Shown here: one piece after another, positions 7,776 to 14,764 of the stretch | Position numbering within the stretch: position 1 is the first letter of the stretch | How the letters are laid out: every line of letters begins with the position of its first letter | Assembly: GCA_900770325.1 (NCBI GenBank) | Contig: CAAGKE010000148.1 | Span: 1 to 18,689 of the forward strand | From: Lachnospiraceae bacterium | GTDB taxonomy: Bacteria > Bacillota > Clostridia > Lachnospirales > Lachnospiraceae | Reading direction: 5' to 3' | DNA length: 18,689 nt | Notes under the pieces: generated by a model | Told to the model about the DNA's origin: nothing | Databases searched by the model: none | Seen by the model: the letters and a program-made list of their open reading frames with translations, nothing else | Position numbers and translations under genes: made by a program

Positions 7776-9770
7776 TCACTGGCAGAAATAAACGCCCTCC
7801 CGATAATCTCTCCAGACCTTCTCAAACCAGCTGTCCTCCTCCGGAATCGGACGGACAGCTCTCCAGCTGCAGCGACACGCTCCGCTGTCATACTCAATTT
7901 CCTGTATCTGCCCCGCCATTCCCTTATCTTCCAGTGAAAAACGGAAGCTGTCCGGAAGGCTGTCAAGAGGCTTCATTCCCTTTTCATCATAAATCAGATA
8001 AGAGCCTCTGCTGGTTCCTCCCCGGGCAATATAATCAGAAATTGCTTCCAGATACATCTGCTGGCTTACCAACAGATCTCTGAGGCGATACAAATGTTTC
8101 ATTTGGGCTGCTTCAGAAATACCGGCAGACTCGATCTCTTCCCTCTGAATCCGGTTTTCTTTCAACGCTTTATCTACACTTACCGCCGAACGTATATTAG
8201 CGCCGCTTTCCGACATTCTAACTCCCAGCTTCTTTTTCTCTGCCTTCAGGTCAAGCTGCGGGCGTCCTGCTTCAAAGGCACTCATTCCAAAGCTCACAGC
8301 CTTTTCTATCTGTCTGCCGCAGACTGCCGCCAGCTCCTTCGCATCCAGCGGGGCGTCCTTACAGCAGTGCGCAATAAATTGCGCCGCTCTCAGGCTTCCG
8401 ACCTGTCCGGAATTTAAAGCGCTGCCTCCCGGACGGTATACCCCATGGGTGCCGTTTACTTCTCCTACAGGGAACAGATGACGGACATTGCTTTCCCACC
8501 ACCAGTTTCCTGCCAGCCCTCCGTTGTTATGCTGAGCACACACAGCGATCTCCAGCATTTCTTCATAAAGATCGATTCCATGTGACCTGTAAAGTTCAAT
8601 CGCAGCAGGGTTCATATGTTCCAGCCGAAGAATAGGAGTTTCCCACAGACCATCTGAGCTTTTCAGATAATCGTAAGCCTCCTGATGGAGCAGTTCCTTC
8701 TCAAAGCAGCCTTCCTTCAGACTGCAGGACGGATTCCTTCTGTAATCCAGAAAGACTCTGCGCTTTTTCATAACCGTTTCCTGATACACAAGAAGGTCGA
8801 TCAGGGAAGAACCATAATTGACAGTCTTTCTCGGATCAAAGGGCCACTGATAGCCTTTCAGGAAAACCGCATACAGAAGATCCTGCGGATTTCTAAAGTA
8901 GGGTTCGAGAAATTCCTGCTCGTCATTTCCTTCCTGATCTGTAGACACATACCGCGGAATGACCTGCTGATATGTTCCTGACAGATTCCAGCGGAACTTA
9001 ACAGACGCGATCCCGTACTGGGATTCTGTCAGATTCTTTCCTCTGGCTCCCGCGCGGAAAGCCGTTCCCATACCGCCGGTCTGACTTACAGGATACACGG
9101 AAGTATCATACATGCCGGCCTCGCCGCCTGTCGCATATACCACATTATCTGCTGAAAAAACAGTATACTGCTTCTGTGCCTCCGTTTCTTTCACATTTAA
9201 AGCAAGAACACCTCTTGCACGAATTCCTTCTTCTGTCTTTTCAGTCAGTATTTCAATTACCTGGTATCCGTCAAAAACAGGTATTTGATAACGTTTTACT
9301 TCTTCCCACAGAGCCTCGGTCATAAATTTGGAAGTCAGGGGCCCTGCGGAGGTTCCTCTCTGATTGGGATCATGATCCGTCTTATAACCGACATATTCTC
9401 CTCCACCGTTGCAGGGAAAAGGAACGCCAATATCCACCAGATGATAAAATCCCCGAACGGACAGTGCTGCTTCCGCCAATGCCAGATCCCCGTCCATTGC
9501 CTGTCCATCGAAAAGAGTCTGTGCCATTTTCCGCACATTGTCCGGCTCGCTTCCGCAGGTTGTAAGCTTATAATAGGTCTGTTTATCCGAACCGGTATTT
9601 CTGGAAGTTCCCATCAGGCTTCCTTCTGTCAATACCGCCACATCACTCTGTCCTTCTTTGAAAAGTGAAACGGCTGCATTCAATCCGGCTGCTCCGCTGC
9701 CTACTACAACAGTCTGTACAGAATACAGAGGATAATTTTTTCCATTAATGCAAATAGTGCTCCTGCTCAT
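7776..9770 (-). CDS. FAD-dependent oxidoreductase, succinate dehydrogenase/fumarate reductase flavoprotein superfamily
   Basis: A 664-residue cytoplasmic flavoprotein. The FAD-binding Rossmann motif VVVGSGAAGL is at 21-30, ATGG at 213-216, and SQTGGMGTAFRAGA (229-242) matches the S-x-TGDG region. HNNGG (414-418) and GEVNGTHGVYRPGG (436-449) match the HxxGG and GE..HG.NRLGG stretches of SdhA/FrdA, keeping the catalytic-type Arg446. The HPTG motif that grips the dicarboxylate in true fumarate reductases is missing; the equivalent region reads LTESQYG. This argues for a different substrate. There is no signal peptide, FMN-binding domain or iron-sulfur partner, so the electron partner is unclear and an oxidase or soluble-carrier scheme is possible. 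The start at 9770 is chosen because GAGAGGAG lies 8 bases upstream; the open frame upstream overlaps dctM. The gene sits 22 bases after dctM and leads the enzyme genes, so it may act early. Confidence 0.88.
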   Translation of the reverse strand: MSRSTICINGKNYPLYSVQTVVVGSGAAGLNAAVSLFKEGQSDVAVLTEGSLMGTSRNTGSDKQTYYKLTTCGSEPDNVRKMAQTLFDGQAMDGDLALAEAALSVRGFYHLVDIGVPFPCNGGGEYVGYKTDHDPNQRGTSAGPLTSKFMTEALWEEVKRYQIPVFDGYQVIEILTEKTEEGIRARGVLALNVKETEAQKQYTVFSADNVVYATGGEAGMYDTSVYPVSQTGGMGTAFRAGARGKNLTESQYGIASVKFRWNLSGTYQQVIPRYVSTDQEGNDEQEFLEPYFRNPQDLLYAVFLKGYQWPFDPRKTVNYGSSLIDLLVYQETVMKKRRVFLDYRRNPSCSLKEGCFEKELLHQEAYDYLKSSDGLWETPILRLEHMNPAAIELYRSHGIDLYEEMLEIAVCAQHNNGGLAGNWWWESNVRHLFPVGEVNGTHGVYRPGGSALNSGQVGSLRAAQFIAHCCKDAPLDAKELAAVCGRQIEKAVSFGMSAFEAGRPQLDLKAEKKKLGVRMSESGANIRSAVSVDKALKENRIQREEIESAGISEAAQMKHLYRLRDLLVSQQMYLEAISDYIARGGTSRGSYLIYDEKGMKPLDSLPDSFRFSLEDKGMAGQIQEIEYDSGACRCSWRAVRPIPEEDSWFEKVWRDYREGVYFCQ

Positions 9771-9792
9771 AATTGTTCTCCTCTCTCTTAAA

Positions 9793-11085
9793 TCATCCCA
9801 GCAAATGCGGCAGCCATAAGCTGACTCCCGGAACAAAGGTAATCAGCAGAAGCGTCACGATCATGCATAAATAGAAGGGGAGTGTCGCTTTTACTACCTT
9901 TTCGATCGGCAGCTTTGCGACTGCTGAACCAATAAACAGCACTGCTCCTACCGGCGGAGTCAGAAGTCCGATACCGCAGTTCAGAATAACCATAATGCCG
10001 AACTGAATGGGATCAATACCGATAGAAGTGGCAATTGGCAGCAGAATAGGAGTGGCGATCAGAATAATAGGAGCCATATCCATAATACATCCCAATACCA
10101 GCAGAATCAGATTAAGCAGCAGCGCCAGCACAACAGGATTATTTGTGAAACCGGTAATGGCATTTGCCGCAAGATCCGGTACATGAAGGCGGGTCAGACA
10201 ATAACCGAAAATACTGGAGGTGGCGATCAGGATCAGCACAATAGAAAGTGTTTCCACACACTCTTCCAGAACTCTCCACACGCCTTTCCAGTCCAGTCCG
10301 CGGTAAATGAACACGCTGACGATCAGGCTGTAAATAACCGCAATGGCCGCAGACTCTGTGGCAGTAAATACACCGCCCACTACGCCGATCACTACAATAA
10401 GTACAGCTGCCAGAGCCCAGATGGAAATACTCAGCTGTTTGATCAGATTCATTACGCTGAATTTTTCACCCTTAGGATAATTTCTCTTTACAGAAATAAT
10501 ATAAGAACCGACCATAAGAGAAGCTGCCAGAAGCGCTCCCGGAATATAACCTGCCAGGAAAAGGCTTCCCACGGAAATGCCGCCTGCTGTAGTAGCATAG
10601 ATTACCATGTTGTGACTGGGGGGTACCAGCAATCCCTCACAAGAGGAAGTAATGGTTACCGCGGTAGAAAAGTCTCCATCATAGCCCTGGTCAACCATCA
10701 TTGGAATCAGGATCGAACCCAGAGACGCTGTATCTGCCGCTGCTGAACCGGAAATTCCTCCAAAAAAGTAGGATGCCACAATATTCACCATGGCCATGCC
10801 GCCGCGCATCCATCCCACACATGCATTCGCCAGCGCAATCAGCTTTTCCGAAATACCGCCGGATCCCATCAGGCATCCCATTGTAATAAAGAAAGGAACC
10901 GCCATCAGACTGAACGAACTGATGCCCTTTACCATCTGCTGACAAATGGTTCCGAACGGAAGTCCCTGTACCCAGAGACAGAGCACGGATGAAAGAGCTA
11001 CAGCATAGGCAATGGGAAATCGCAGGAATACCATGATAAAAAAACTGCCAAGCAGCACCAAAATTGCAAAATTTTCTGCGCCCAT
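9793..11085 (-). CDS. TRAP transporter large membrane subunit (DctM type)
   Basis: The 430-residue, highly hydrophobic protein is the transport channel of a tripartite ATP-independent periplasmic (TRAP) system, which uses an ion gradient, usually sodium, to import the ligand delivered by DctP. About 11 to 13 membrane spans are expected. Family landmarks are FLRFPIAYAVALSS near the N-terminus, MAVPFFITMGCLMG, FFGGISGSAAADTASLGSILIP, and VPPSHNMVIYA in the second conserved hairpin region; the last is VPPSHNM where many relatives have IPPSIPM. The start is preceded by AAAGGAG 7 bases upstream, inside the last codons of dctQ, and the two genes are separated by 2 bases, so they are coupled. TRAP systems mostly carry carboxylates, which agrees with the downstream CoA-transferases. 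Confidence 0.94.
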   Translation of the reverse strand: MGAENFAILVLLGSFFIMVFLRFPIAYAVALSSVLCLWVQGLPFGTICQQMVKGISSFSLMAVPFFITMGCLMGSGGISEKLIALANACVGWMRGGMAMVNIVASYFFGGISGSAAADTASLGSILIPMMVDQGYDGDFSTAVTITSSCEGLLVPPSHNMVIYATTAGGISVGSLFLAGYIPGALLAASLMVGSYIISVKRNYPKGEKFSVMNLIKQLSISIWALAAVLIVVIGVVGGVFTATESAAIAVIYSLIVSVFIYRGLDWKGVWRVLEECVETLSIVLILIATSSIFGYCLTRLHVPDLAANAITGFTNNPVVLALLLNLILLVLGCIMDMAPIILIATPILLPIATSIGIDPIQFGIMVILNCGIGLLTPPVGAVLFIGSAVAKLPIEKVVKATLPFYLCMIVTLLLITFVPGVSLWLPHLLG

Positions 11086-11087
11086 TT

Positions 11088-11609
11088 CTAAACTCCTTTC
11101 TTTACAAAAATACTTTTCACATGGTTATACAAAGATTCCAGTTCAAACACCAGCATCGCCGCTCCCGCCAGAGGGATCGGAAAATACATCCAGAATCTGG
11201 ATACTTTCGGCATGCTTACATAGCTGCCCTTTGATCCCATACCAGTCGCATAGCTCCATCCAACTGTTATCATAATCACCGCCAGAATCAAAACCGCTAC
11301 ATCTGCCAGAACATCCAGCACCTTAACCAGTTTTTTAGGCAGATAGGTATCCAGTGCGGTCATCCGGATATGAGCTCCTCTGCGAATAGATAATGCAGCA
11401 GACAAAACTGCCATATATGACATACAGGTCAATACCACTTCCTCACTCCAGGCCGGATCCGGAATAAAAGATATATACCGTCCCGCAACAGACACGGATG
11501 CGATCAGAATATCAGCAATCAAAAGCAGCTTGCACAGCAGCATTACAAAACGATACGCTGCATCATACGCTGGTTTTATTTTGTCAATTTTCTCAAATAT
11601 TTCTGGCAT
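11088..11609 (-). CDS. TRAP transporter small membrane subunit (DctQ type)
   Basis: A 173-residue protein with four predicted membrane spans (about 20-42, 57-75, 95-118 and 138-158), the usual DctQ form. The WSEE motif at 54-57 and RRGAHIRM at 76-83 are typical of the family. It forms the membrane complex with DctM and docks the binding protein. The start has AAAGGGG upstream; an ATG 5 bases earlier is out of frame. It lies between a strong hairpin (11663-11700) and dctM, with a 2-base gap to the latter. Its N-terminal 15-20 residues are polar and cytoplasmic. Function by family is secure; the ligand is not. Confidence 0.9.
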   Translation of the reverse strand: MPEIFEKIDKIKPAYDAAYRFVMLLCKLLLIADILIASVSVAGRYISFIPDPAWSEEVVLTCMSYMAVLSAALSIRRGAHIRMTALDTYLPKKLVKVLDVLADVAVLILAVIMITVGWSYATGMGSKGSYVSMPKVSRFWMYFPIPLAGAAMLVFELESLYNHVKSIFVKKGV

Positions 11610-11662
11610 ATCATTTCCCCTTTCTTAAATTTACAGCTCCAAACTTATATCCAATTCTGCAA

Positions 11663-11700
11663 AGAGGTACAGAGGATATGTGAATTTCCTCTGTACCTCT
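11663..11700 (-). terminator. Intergenic hairpin between dctP and dctQ
   Basis: Perfect 14-base arms (AGAGGTACAGAGGA and TCCTCTGTACCTCT) with a 10-base loop lie 35 bases after the dctP stop. On the minus strand only three T follow the stem, so it is probably a partial terminator or a 3' stabiliser. Either would make the binding protein more abundant than its membrane partners, as is common in transporter operons. Confidence 0.65.
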
Positions 11701-11735
11701 GCTGTCAGCCTTCCTGTCCGGAATTCACAAAAGCA

Positions 11736-12845
11736 TTATTTTAAGGCAATCAGCTGATCGTAAAGATCTCTGGTCTCAGTGGTAGATGCATCAATAACAT
11801 CCTTGCAGGCTTCCTGCCATGGAGTTTTATCGTTCACATCAATTACATGGATTCCTTCCGCTTTAATTTCTTCCAGAGTGGCATTTTCCGCATCCTCAGA
11901 CATCTTATGATTAAAATCAGCAGTCATGGCAGAAGCCTCCATCAGGATATTCTGCTGTTCTTCTGTCAGCTTGTCCCAGGCCTCATCTGTCATAATAACC
12001 TCAGAAGCACCCAGCGTATGTCCGTCCAGAATCAGATAAGGCGCTACTTCCGTAAACGCATTTGATTTATAGTTGTTTACCGGGTTTTCCGCGCCATCCA
12101 CTACGCCTGTCTGAAGAGCGGAGTACAGCTCATTGTAAGATACGACTGTCGGATTTGCGCCCAGACCTTCAACCATTCCGTTCATAATCGGGTCGTTGGA
12201 CACACGCAGCTTCAGTCCTTTTAAATCCTCCAGACCGGAAATCTCCTTTGTGGTAAAGAAATGACGAAAGCCTTCTTCACAATAGAACAGTCCCCTTACG
12301 CCTAATCCAATCTCATGAGGTTCAGATAAAAATTCATCTGCCAGATCGCTTTCCGCAAATGCCCAGAAATGATCTCTGTCTCTGAAGGTATACGGCAATG
12401 AAAGAAGCACCGATTTTTCACAGCCGTAAGCATTTAAAATAAACGCTGAGATTCGTGACATATCAACTGTACCGTTGCCTCCGAACATCGCATCCACCAC
12501 ATCATTTTCCGATCCAAGCACGCCGCTGGAACGAACATCGATCTTGATCTTTCCTTCAGAAAGTCTTGCCACATTCTCGGCATAGTTCTCTGCCATCTGT
12601 CCCATAATGGTATCCGGCGGATTTACCTCCGCATAAACCAGTGTTATCTCAGGCTCTACATTTGAATAGTCATTCCCCTCCTGAGCTTCGGCTTCAGCTT
12701 CTCCCTGAGCCTCTGCCTTCTCCTGAGCTGCTTCTGCCGCTGTCGTCGCTGCAGTTGTCGACGGAGCCGGAGATTTAAGGCTGCATCCTGCCATAGAGCA
12801 TACCAGCACCGCACTCATTGCTACACTTAACCAACGTTTCTTCAT
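11736..12845 (-). CDS. TRAP transporter substrate-binding lipoprotein (DctP type)
   Basis: The extracellular receptor of the TRAP system, 369 residues from the chosen start (AGGAGG 7 bases upstream). A lipoprotein signal peptide (MKKRWLSVAMSAVLVCSMAG, lipid-modified Cys21) anchors it outside the membrane. Residues about 27-58 are a low-complexity Ala/Glu/Gln-rich linker, acting as a tether. The DctP fold follows, with Arg214 in LKGLKLRVS, the family's conserved arginine that pairs with the ligand carboxylate, and YNELYSALQTGVVDGAENP (237-255), the family signature. The conserved arginine supports a carboxylate ligand, but the identity is open. It is the first gene of the operon, directly behind a good promoter with two operator-like sites, so it reports the operon's regulation. 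The frame is open 36 codons upstream, but that part lacks a ribosome binding site and overlaps the promoter. Confidence 0.94.
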   Translation of the reverse strand: MKKRWLSVAMSAVLVCSMAGCSLKSPAPSTTAATTAAEAAQEKAEAQGEAEAEAQEGNDYSNVEPEITLVYAEVNPPDTIMGQMAENYAENVARLSEGKIKIDVRSSGVLGSENDVVDAMFGGNGTVDMSRISAFILNAYGCEKSVLLSLPYTFRDRDHFWAFAESDLADEFLSEPHEIGLGVRGLFYCEEGFRHFFTTKEISGLEDLKGLKLRVSNDPIMNGMVEGLGANPTVVSYNELYSALQTGVVDGAENPVNNYKSNAFTEVAPYLILDGHTLGASEVIMTDEAWDKLTEEQQNILMEASAMTADFNHKMSEDAENATLEEIKAEGIHVIDVNDKTPWQEACKDVIDASTTETRDLYDQLIALK

Positions 12846-12908
12846 GTTTTTCCTCCTCTGAATATGTTCTTCATGTTGCCGTGCACTTTTGATTTTACCC
12901 CGTTTTTT

Positions 12909-12934
12909 TGAAATCGTTTGTGCAATCGTTATCA
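12909..12934. promoter_or_regulatory. Two overlapping CG-centred operators (LacI/CcpA type)
   Basis: TGAAATCGTTTGTG (12909-12922) and TGCAATCGTTATCA (12921-12934) resemble the LacI/GalR and cre consensus TGWAANCGNTNWCA. The second has one mismatch; the first matches its left half and mismatches at the right end. They begin only a few bases downstream of the predicted transcription start of dctP, where a bound repressor would block initiation or elongation. The local LacI-family protein, with Leu54 in its hinge, is the natural candidate; CcpA is the alternative. Confidence 0.6.
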
Positions 12935-12943
12935 TGTACCTAT

Positions 12944-12972
12944 AAAATAGCACTTTTCCATATTTAAGTCAA
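12944..12972 (-). promoter_or_regulatory. Promoter of the catabolic operon (dctP)
   Basis: On the minus strand TTGACT (12967-12972), a 17-base spacer and TATTTT (12944-12949) form a sigma-A promoter about 100 bases upstream of the dctP start. The transcription start should be near 12937, just ahead of the overlapping operators at 12909-12934. This gives an untranslated leader of roughly 90 bases. Confidence 0.65.
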
Positions 12973-13076
12973 TAAATGTTATATATTTTTTTGATTTTTA
13001 TAAATTATGCCCAGTTTTTCATTGAAAATTAGCGTGTTCCTTCTGCTTTTGTTGTCTATTTTTTATATTTTTGTTG

Positions 13077-13090
13077 TGAAATCGTTAACA
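13077..13090. promoter_or_regulatory. Distal cre/LacI-type operator
   Basis: TGAAATCGTTAACA matches TGWAANCGNTNWCA at every specified position and shares an AATCGTTNNCATG core with the site at 12921-12934. Its centre is 156 bases from that site and 168 from the other, on the far side of the dctP promoter. It could be a looping auxiliary operator or a CcpA site. It lies in the 442-base gene-free stretch 12846-13287. The rest of that stretch is AT-rich, with the dctP promoter and the terminator at 13152-13193 as the only other recognisable elements. Confidence 0.5.
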
Positions 13091-13151
13091 TGACATTTGT
13101 TTCATGATTTGTATACCCGCAATAAAGAACTTTCAGAGACCTTACAGCCAA

Positions 13152-13193
13152 GAAAAAATCCGGCCCGCCTGCCTCTCTGCAGACGAACCGGAT
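13152..13193 (-). terminator. Rho-independent terminator of the AEC transporter gene
   Basis: On the minus strand ATCCGG..CG.CTGC pairs with GCAG.CG..CCGGAT around a short AGAGAG loop, and six T follow directly. It lies about 95 bases past the stop of the transporter gene and insulates the dctP promoter region from it. Confidence 0.8.
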
Positions 13194-13287
13194 AAAAAGG
13201 GGAGGATAAGTATTAATTACTTTCTCTTTTGTGTATACTCCTATTATGTTCACTTGTATCTGATTTATTCATAATACTGTCTGAATT

Positions 13288-14199
13288 TTATAATACAGCA
13301 ATAAGCACTATTGTCATCAGCACCATACTTACGATAATGGATACTGAATTAACAGCACTGGAAAGACCAAAATCACTTTTCATGGCTGCCGTATAGGGAG
13401 GATTCGCCGATGCAACCGGACTGAACGCCAAAACCGCCAGAGCTCTCCTGTATTCTATCCCTACAGGAAGCAGGAAAAAGAATACTGCCGCCAGAACAGC
13501 TGACAAGACGCACCGCATACCGATAATTTTTACAATATCCTTGATCTGGCTGCGTTCGCCCGACAGTTCAAATCCAACTCCGATCATCAGCATCGCCATA
13601 AATGTATTGCTGCTTCCGATTATTCCCGTAAACGTTGTAATCGGGGACGGAAGCTGAATATGAAGCAGGGAAATCACCGTCATAACCAAATAAGTATCAA
13701 ACGGCAGTGATTTCAGCAGTTTTTCCCCTATAAGCCGGAAGGATACCTTTCCCTCACCGTATTTGATCATGGAAGCAACTCCGTAGCTTCCCCCCAGGCA
13801 GATCAGTGCGTTTCCCGCATCAAACAGACTAGTGGCAACTACTCCTACGGACCCCAGAAAGCTCTGAACAAAGGGCATGGCAAAATTGCCGATATTATAT
13901 CCGGAAATATTTAATACAGCAAACGCCCGTTTCTCCCTGTCCTTTCCGGCATACAGCAAGGCACCTCCGATCATCATCACAATGCCACCGCCGAATCCCA
14001 GCAAACTGATAAAAAGCATAAACGGAGAGATATCCGCACGGGAAAAATTTGAAATAATCGCCGCTGGCAAAGTGATCTTCAGAACAATTTTCGAAATAAT
14101 ATGAAAATCCTCTTTTTTAAAAAAGCCCTTTTCTCTCAGTATAAAGCCCAAAAAAATAATGGCCACAAAGCATGCGGCCCTTATCAATATCTCCGTCAT
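13288..14199 (-). CDS. AEC (auxin efflux carrier) family transporter
   Basis: A 303-residue membrane protein of the AEC family, with about ten hydrophobic segments in two five-helix halves. Recognisable family stretches are FLGFILREKGFFKKED near the N-terminus, KITLPAAIISNF in the first half, and SGYNIGNFAMPFV and FDAGNALICLGGSYG in the crossover region. Bacterial members move small organic acids or amino acids, such as malate or malonate, by secondary transport. The start at 14199 is chosen because GTGAGG lies 6 bases upstream; a longer form from 14226 adds nine residues and has no such site. It has its own promoter (14249-14277) and terminator, so it is a single-gene unit. A fourth copy of the operator core found at dctP lies upstream at 14377-14392, which hints that it exports or imports a compound of the same pathway. 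Confidence 0.9.
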   Translation of the reverse strand: MTEILIRAACFVAIIFLGFILREKGFFKKEDFHIISKIVLKITLPAAIISNFSRADISPFMLFISLLGFGGGIVMMIGGALLYAGKDREKRAFAVLNISGYNIGNFAMPFVQSFLGSVGVVATSLFDAGNALICLGGSYGVASMIKYGEGKVSFRLIGEKLLKSLPFDTYLVMTVISLLHIQLPSPITTFTGIIGSSNTFMAMLMIGVGFELSGERSQIKDIVKIIGMRCVLSAVLAAVFFFLLPVGIEYRRALAVLAFSPVASANPPYTAAMKSDFGLSSAVNSVSIIVSMVLMTIVLIAVL

Positions 14200-14248
14200 A
14201 GTTTTCCTCACATTTCCAATATGCATTCAATCCCTGATCCGCTATTGT

Positions 14249-14277
14249 ACTATAACAGAAATCTGTTTTTCCAGCAA
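14249..14277 (-). promoter_or_regulatory. Promoter of the AEC transporter gene
   Basis: On the minus strand TTGCTG (14272-14277), a 17-base spacer and TATAGT (14249-14254) lie 50 bases upstream of the chosen start codon. The spacer contains CAGATTTCTG, an imperfect palindrome that could be a small operator. Confidence 0.6.
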
Positions 14278-14351
14278 TATACGGGATAGCCAACTTTTAA
14301 CGGATTTTTTATCTCCTTTTTTCGCTTTTTATCTATAGGGAAAAACCCCGG

Positions 14352-14376
14352 AAAGCCTTATTTTATCAGGCTTTTT
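14352..14376. terminator. Hairpin, possible terminator
   Basis: AAAGCCT and AGGCTTT pair around a 9-base AT-rich loop. On the plus strand the stem runs straight into further T; on the minus strand, downstream of the small HTH gene, CCGGGG intervenes before TTTTT. It most likely ends the HTH gene's transcript imperfectly, since no plus-strand gene reads into it. Confidence 0.4.
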
Positions 14377-14392
14377 CATGAAAACGATTTCC
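14377..14392. promoter_or_regulatory. Fourth copy of the CG-centred operator motif
   Basis: The minus strand reads GGAAATCGTTTTCATG, which over GAAATCGTTNNCATG matches the distal dctP site at 13077-13092. Read on the plus strand, TGAAAACGATTTCC has one mismatch to TGWAANCGNTNWCA. It lies about 100 bases upstream of the AEC promoter and just past the small HTH gene's stop. Confidence 0.4.
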
Positions 14393-14409
14393 TTTCTCAG
14401 GACTCAAAA

Positions 14410-14628
14410 TCACAGCTTCTGATCCGAATCTGATGGCACATAAACCGCTATATCTTCGATCCTGCAATTTAATATCCGGCACAAATCGTTTACCGTTTTC
14501 ATAGAGATATCTTTATTATGCTTCAGTCTGTGAAGGGTGCTGTCAGACAGCCGATGTTTTCTGGTCAAGGTATACCAGTTTTCTTCGGACTGCTCCAGCG
14601 TCTTCCAAAATGGCGAGTAATCAATCAT
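14410..14628 (-). CDS. Small Cro/C1-type HTH regulator (HTH_26-like)
   Basis: A 72-residue protein that is almost only a helix-turn-helix of the Cro/C1 type. The pattern MIDYSPFWKTLEQ, LTRKHRLSDSTLHRLKHNKDIS (a recognition helix around residues 29-36) and TVNDLCRILNCRIEDIAVYVP matches the small HTH_26 family common in Clostridia. It has no effector domain, so it should act as a simple DNA-binding dimer. The start has GGGGAG 6 bases upstream. It is transcribed away from the 62-residue gene at 14765-14953, and the shared spacer carries a perfect palindrome that is its likely operator. No toxin partner or phage gene was recognised, so whether this is a regulatory remnant or a two-gene module is open. 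Confidence 0.85.
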   Translation of the reverse strand: MIDYSPFWKTLEQSEENWYTLTRKHRLSDSTLHRLKHNKDISMKTVNDLCRILNCRIEDIAVYVPSDSDQKL

Positions 14629-14698
14629 GCTTATCTCCCCTATACGTTTTTCACCTAAAAAGTATCTGTCAGCATAAGCATAAGTTAGATTTTATATA

Positions 14699-14727
14699 TT
14701 GAATATCTTCGTAATTACGAATATACT
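14699..14727 (+). promoter_or_regulatory. Promoter of the 62-residue ORF
   Basis: TTGAAT (14699-14704), a 17-base spacer and TATACT (14722-14727) form a good plus-strand promoter, 37 bases upstream of the start codon. The spacer is almost entirely filled by the palindrome at 14708-14721. Confidence 0.65.
14708..14721. promoter_or_regulatory. Perfect 14-base palindrome, likely operator of the small HTH protein
   Basis: TTCGTAATTACGAA is a perfect inverted repeat lying exactly between the -35 and -10 boxes of the plus-strand promoter, so binding would exclude RNA polymerase. It also lies in the upstream region of the divergent HTH gene, so autoregulation is plausible. Confidence 0.6.
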
Positions 14728-14764
14728 ATATGTAATTGAATGTATAAGTATTAGGAGGTACACA

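Noticed and set aside
7757..7966. N-terminal extension of the second CoA-transferase
   Set aside because: It overlaps the flavoprotein gene, has no homology-like sequence, and a strong ribosome binding site supports the start at 7756.
7142..8083. Plus-strand open frame of 313 codons
   Set aside because: It is antisense to the second CoA-transferase and the flavoprotein, is rich in Ser, Pro, Arg and Cys, and has no recognisable domain or start signal.
1305..9770. Bile-acid 7-dehydroxylation-like operon (CoA-transferase, SDR, flavin enzymes)
   Set aside because: The CoA-transferases are class I, not the BaiF class; no BaiB, BaiCD, BaiE or BaiG counterparts are present, and the transporter is TRAP.
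12846..12953. N-terminal extension of the TRAP binding protein
   Set aside because: It would move a clear lipoprotein signal peptide inside the protein and would begin inside the predicted promoter.
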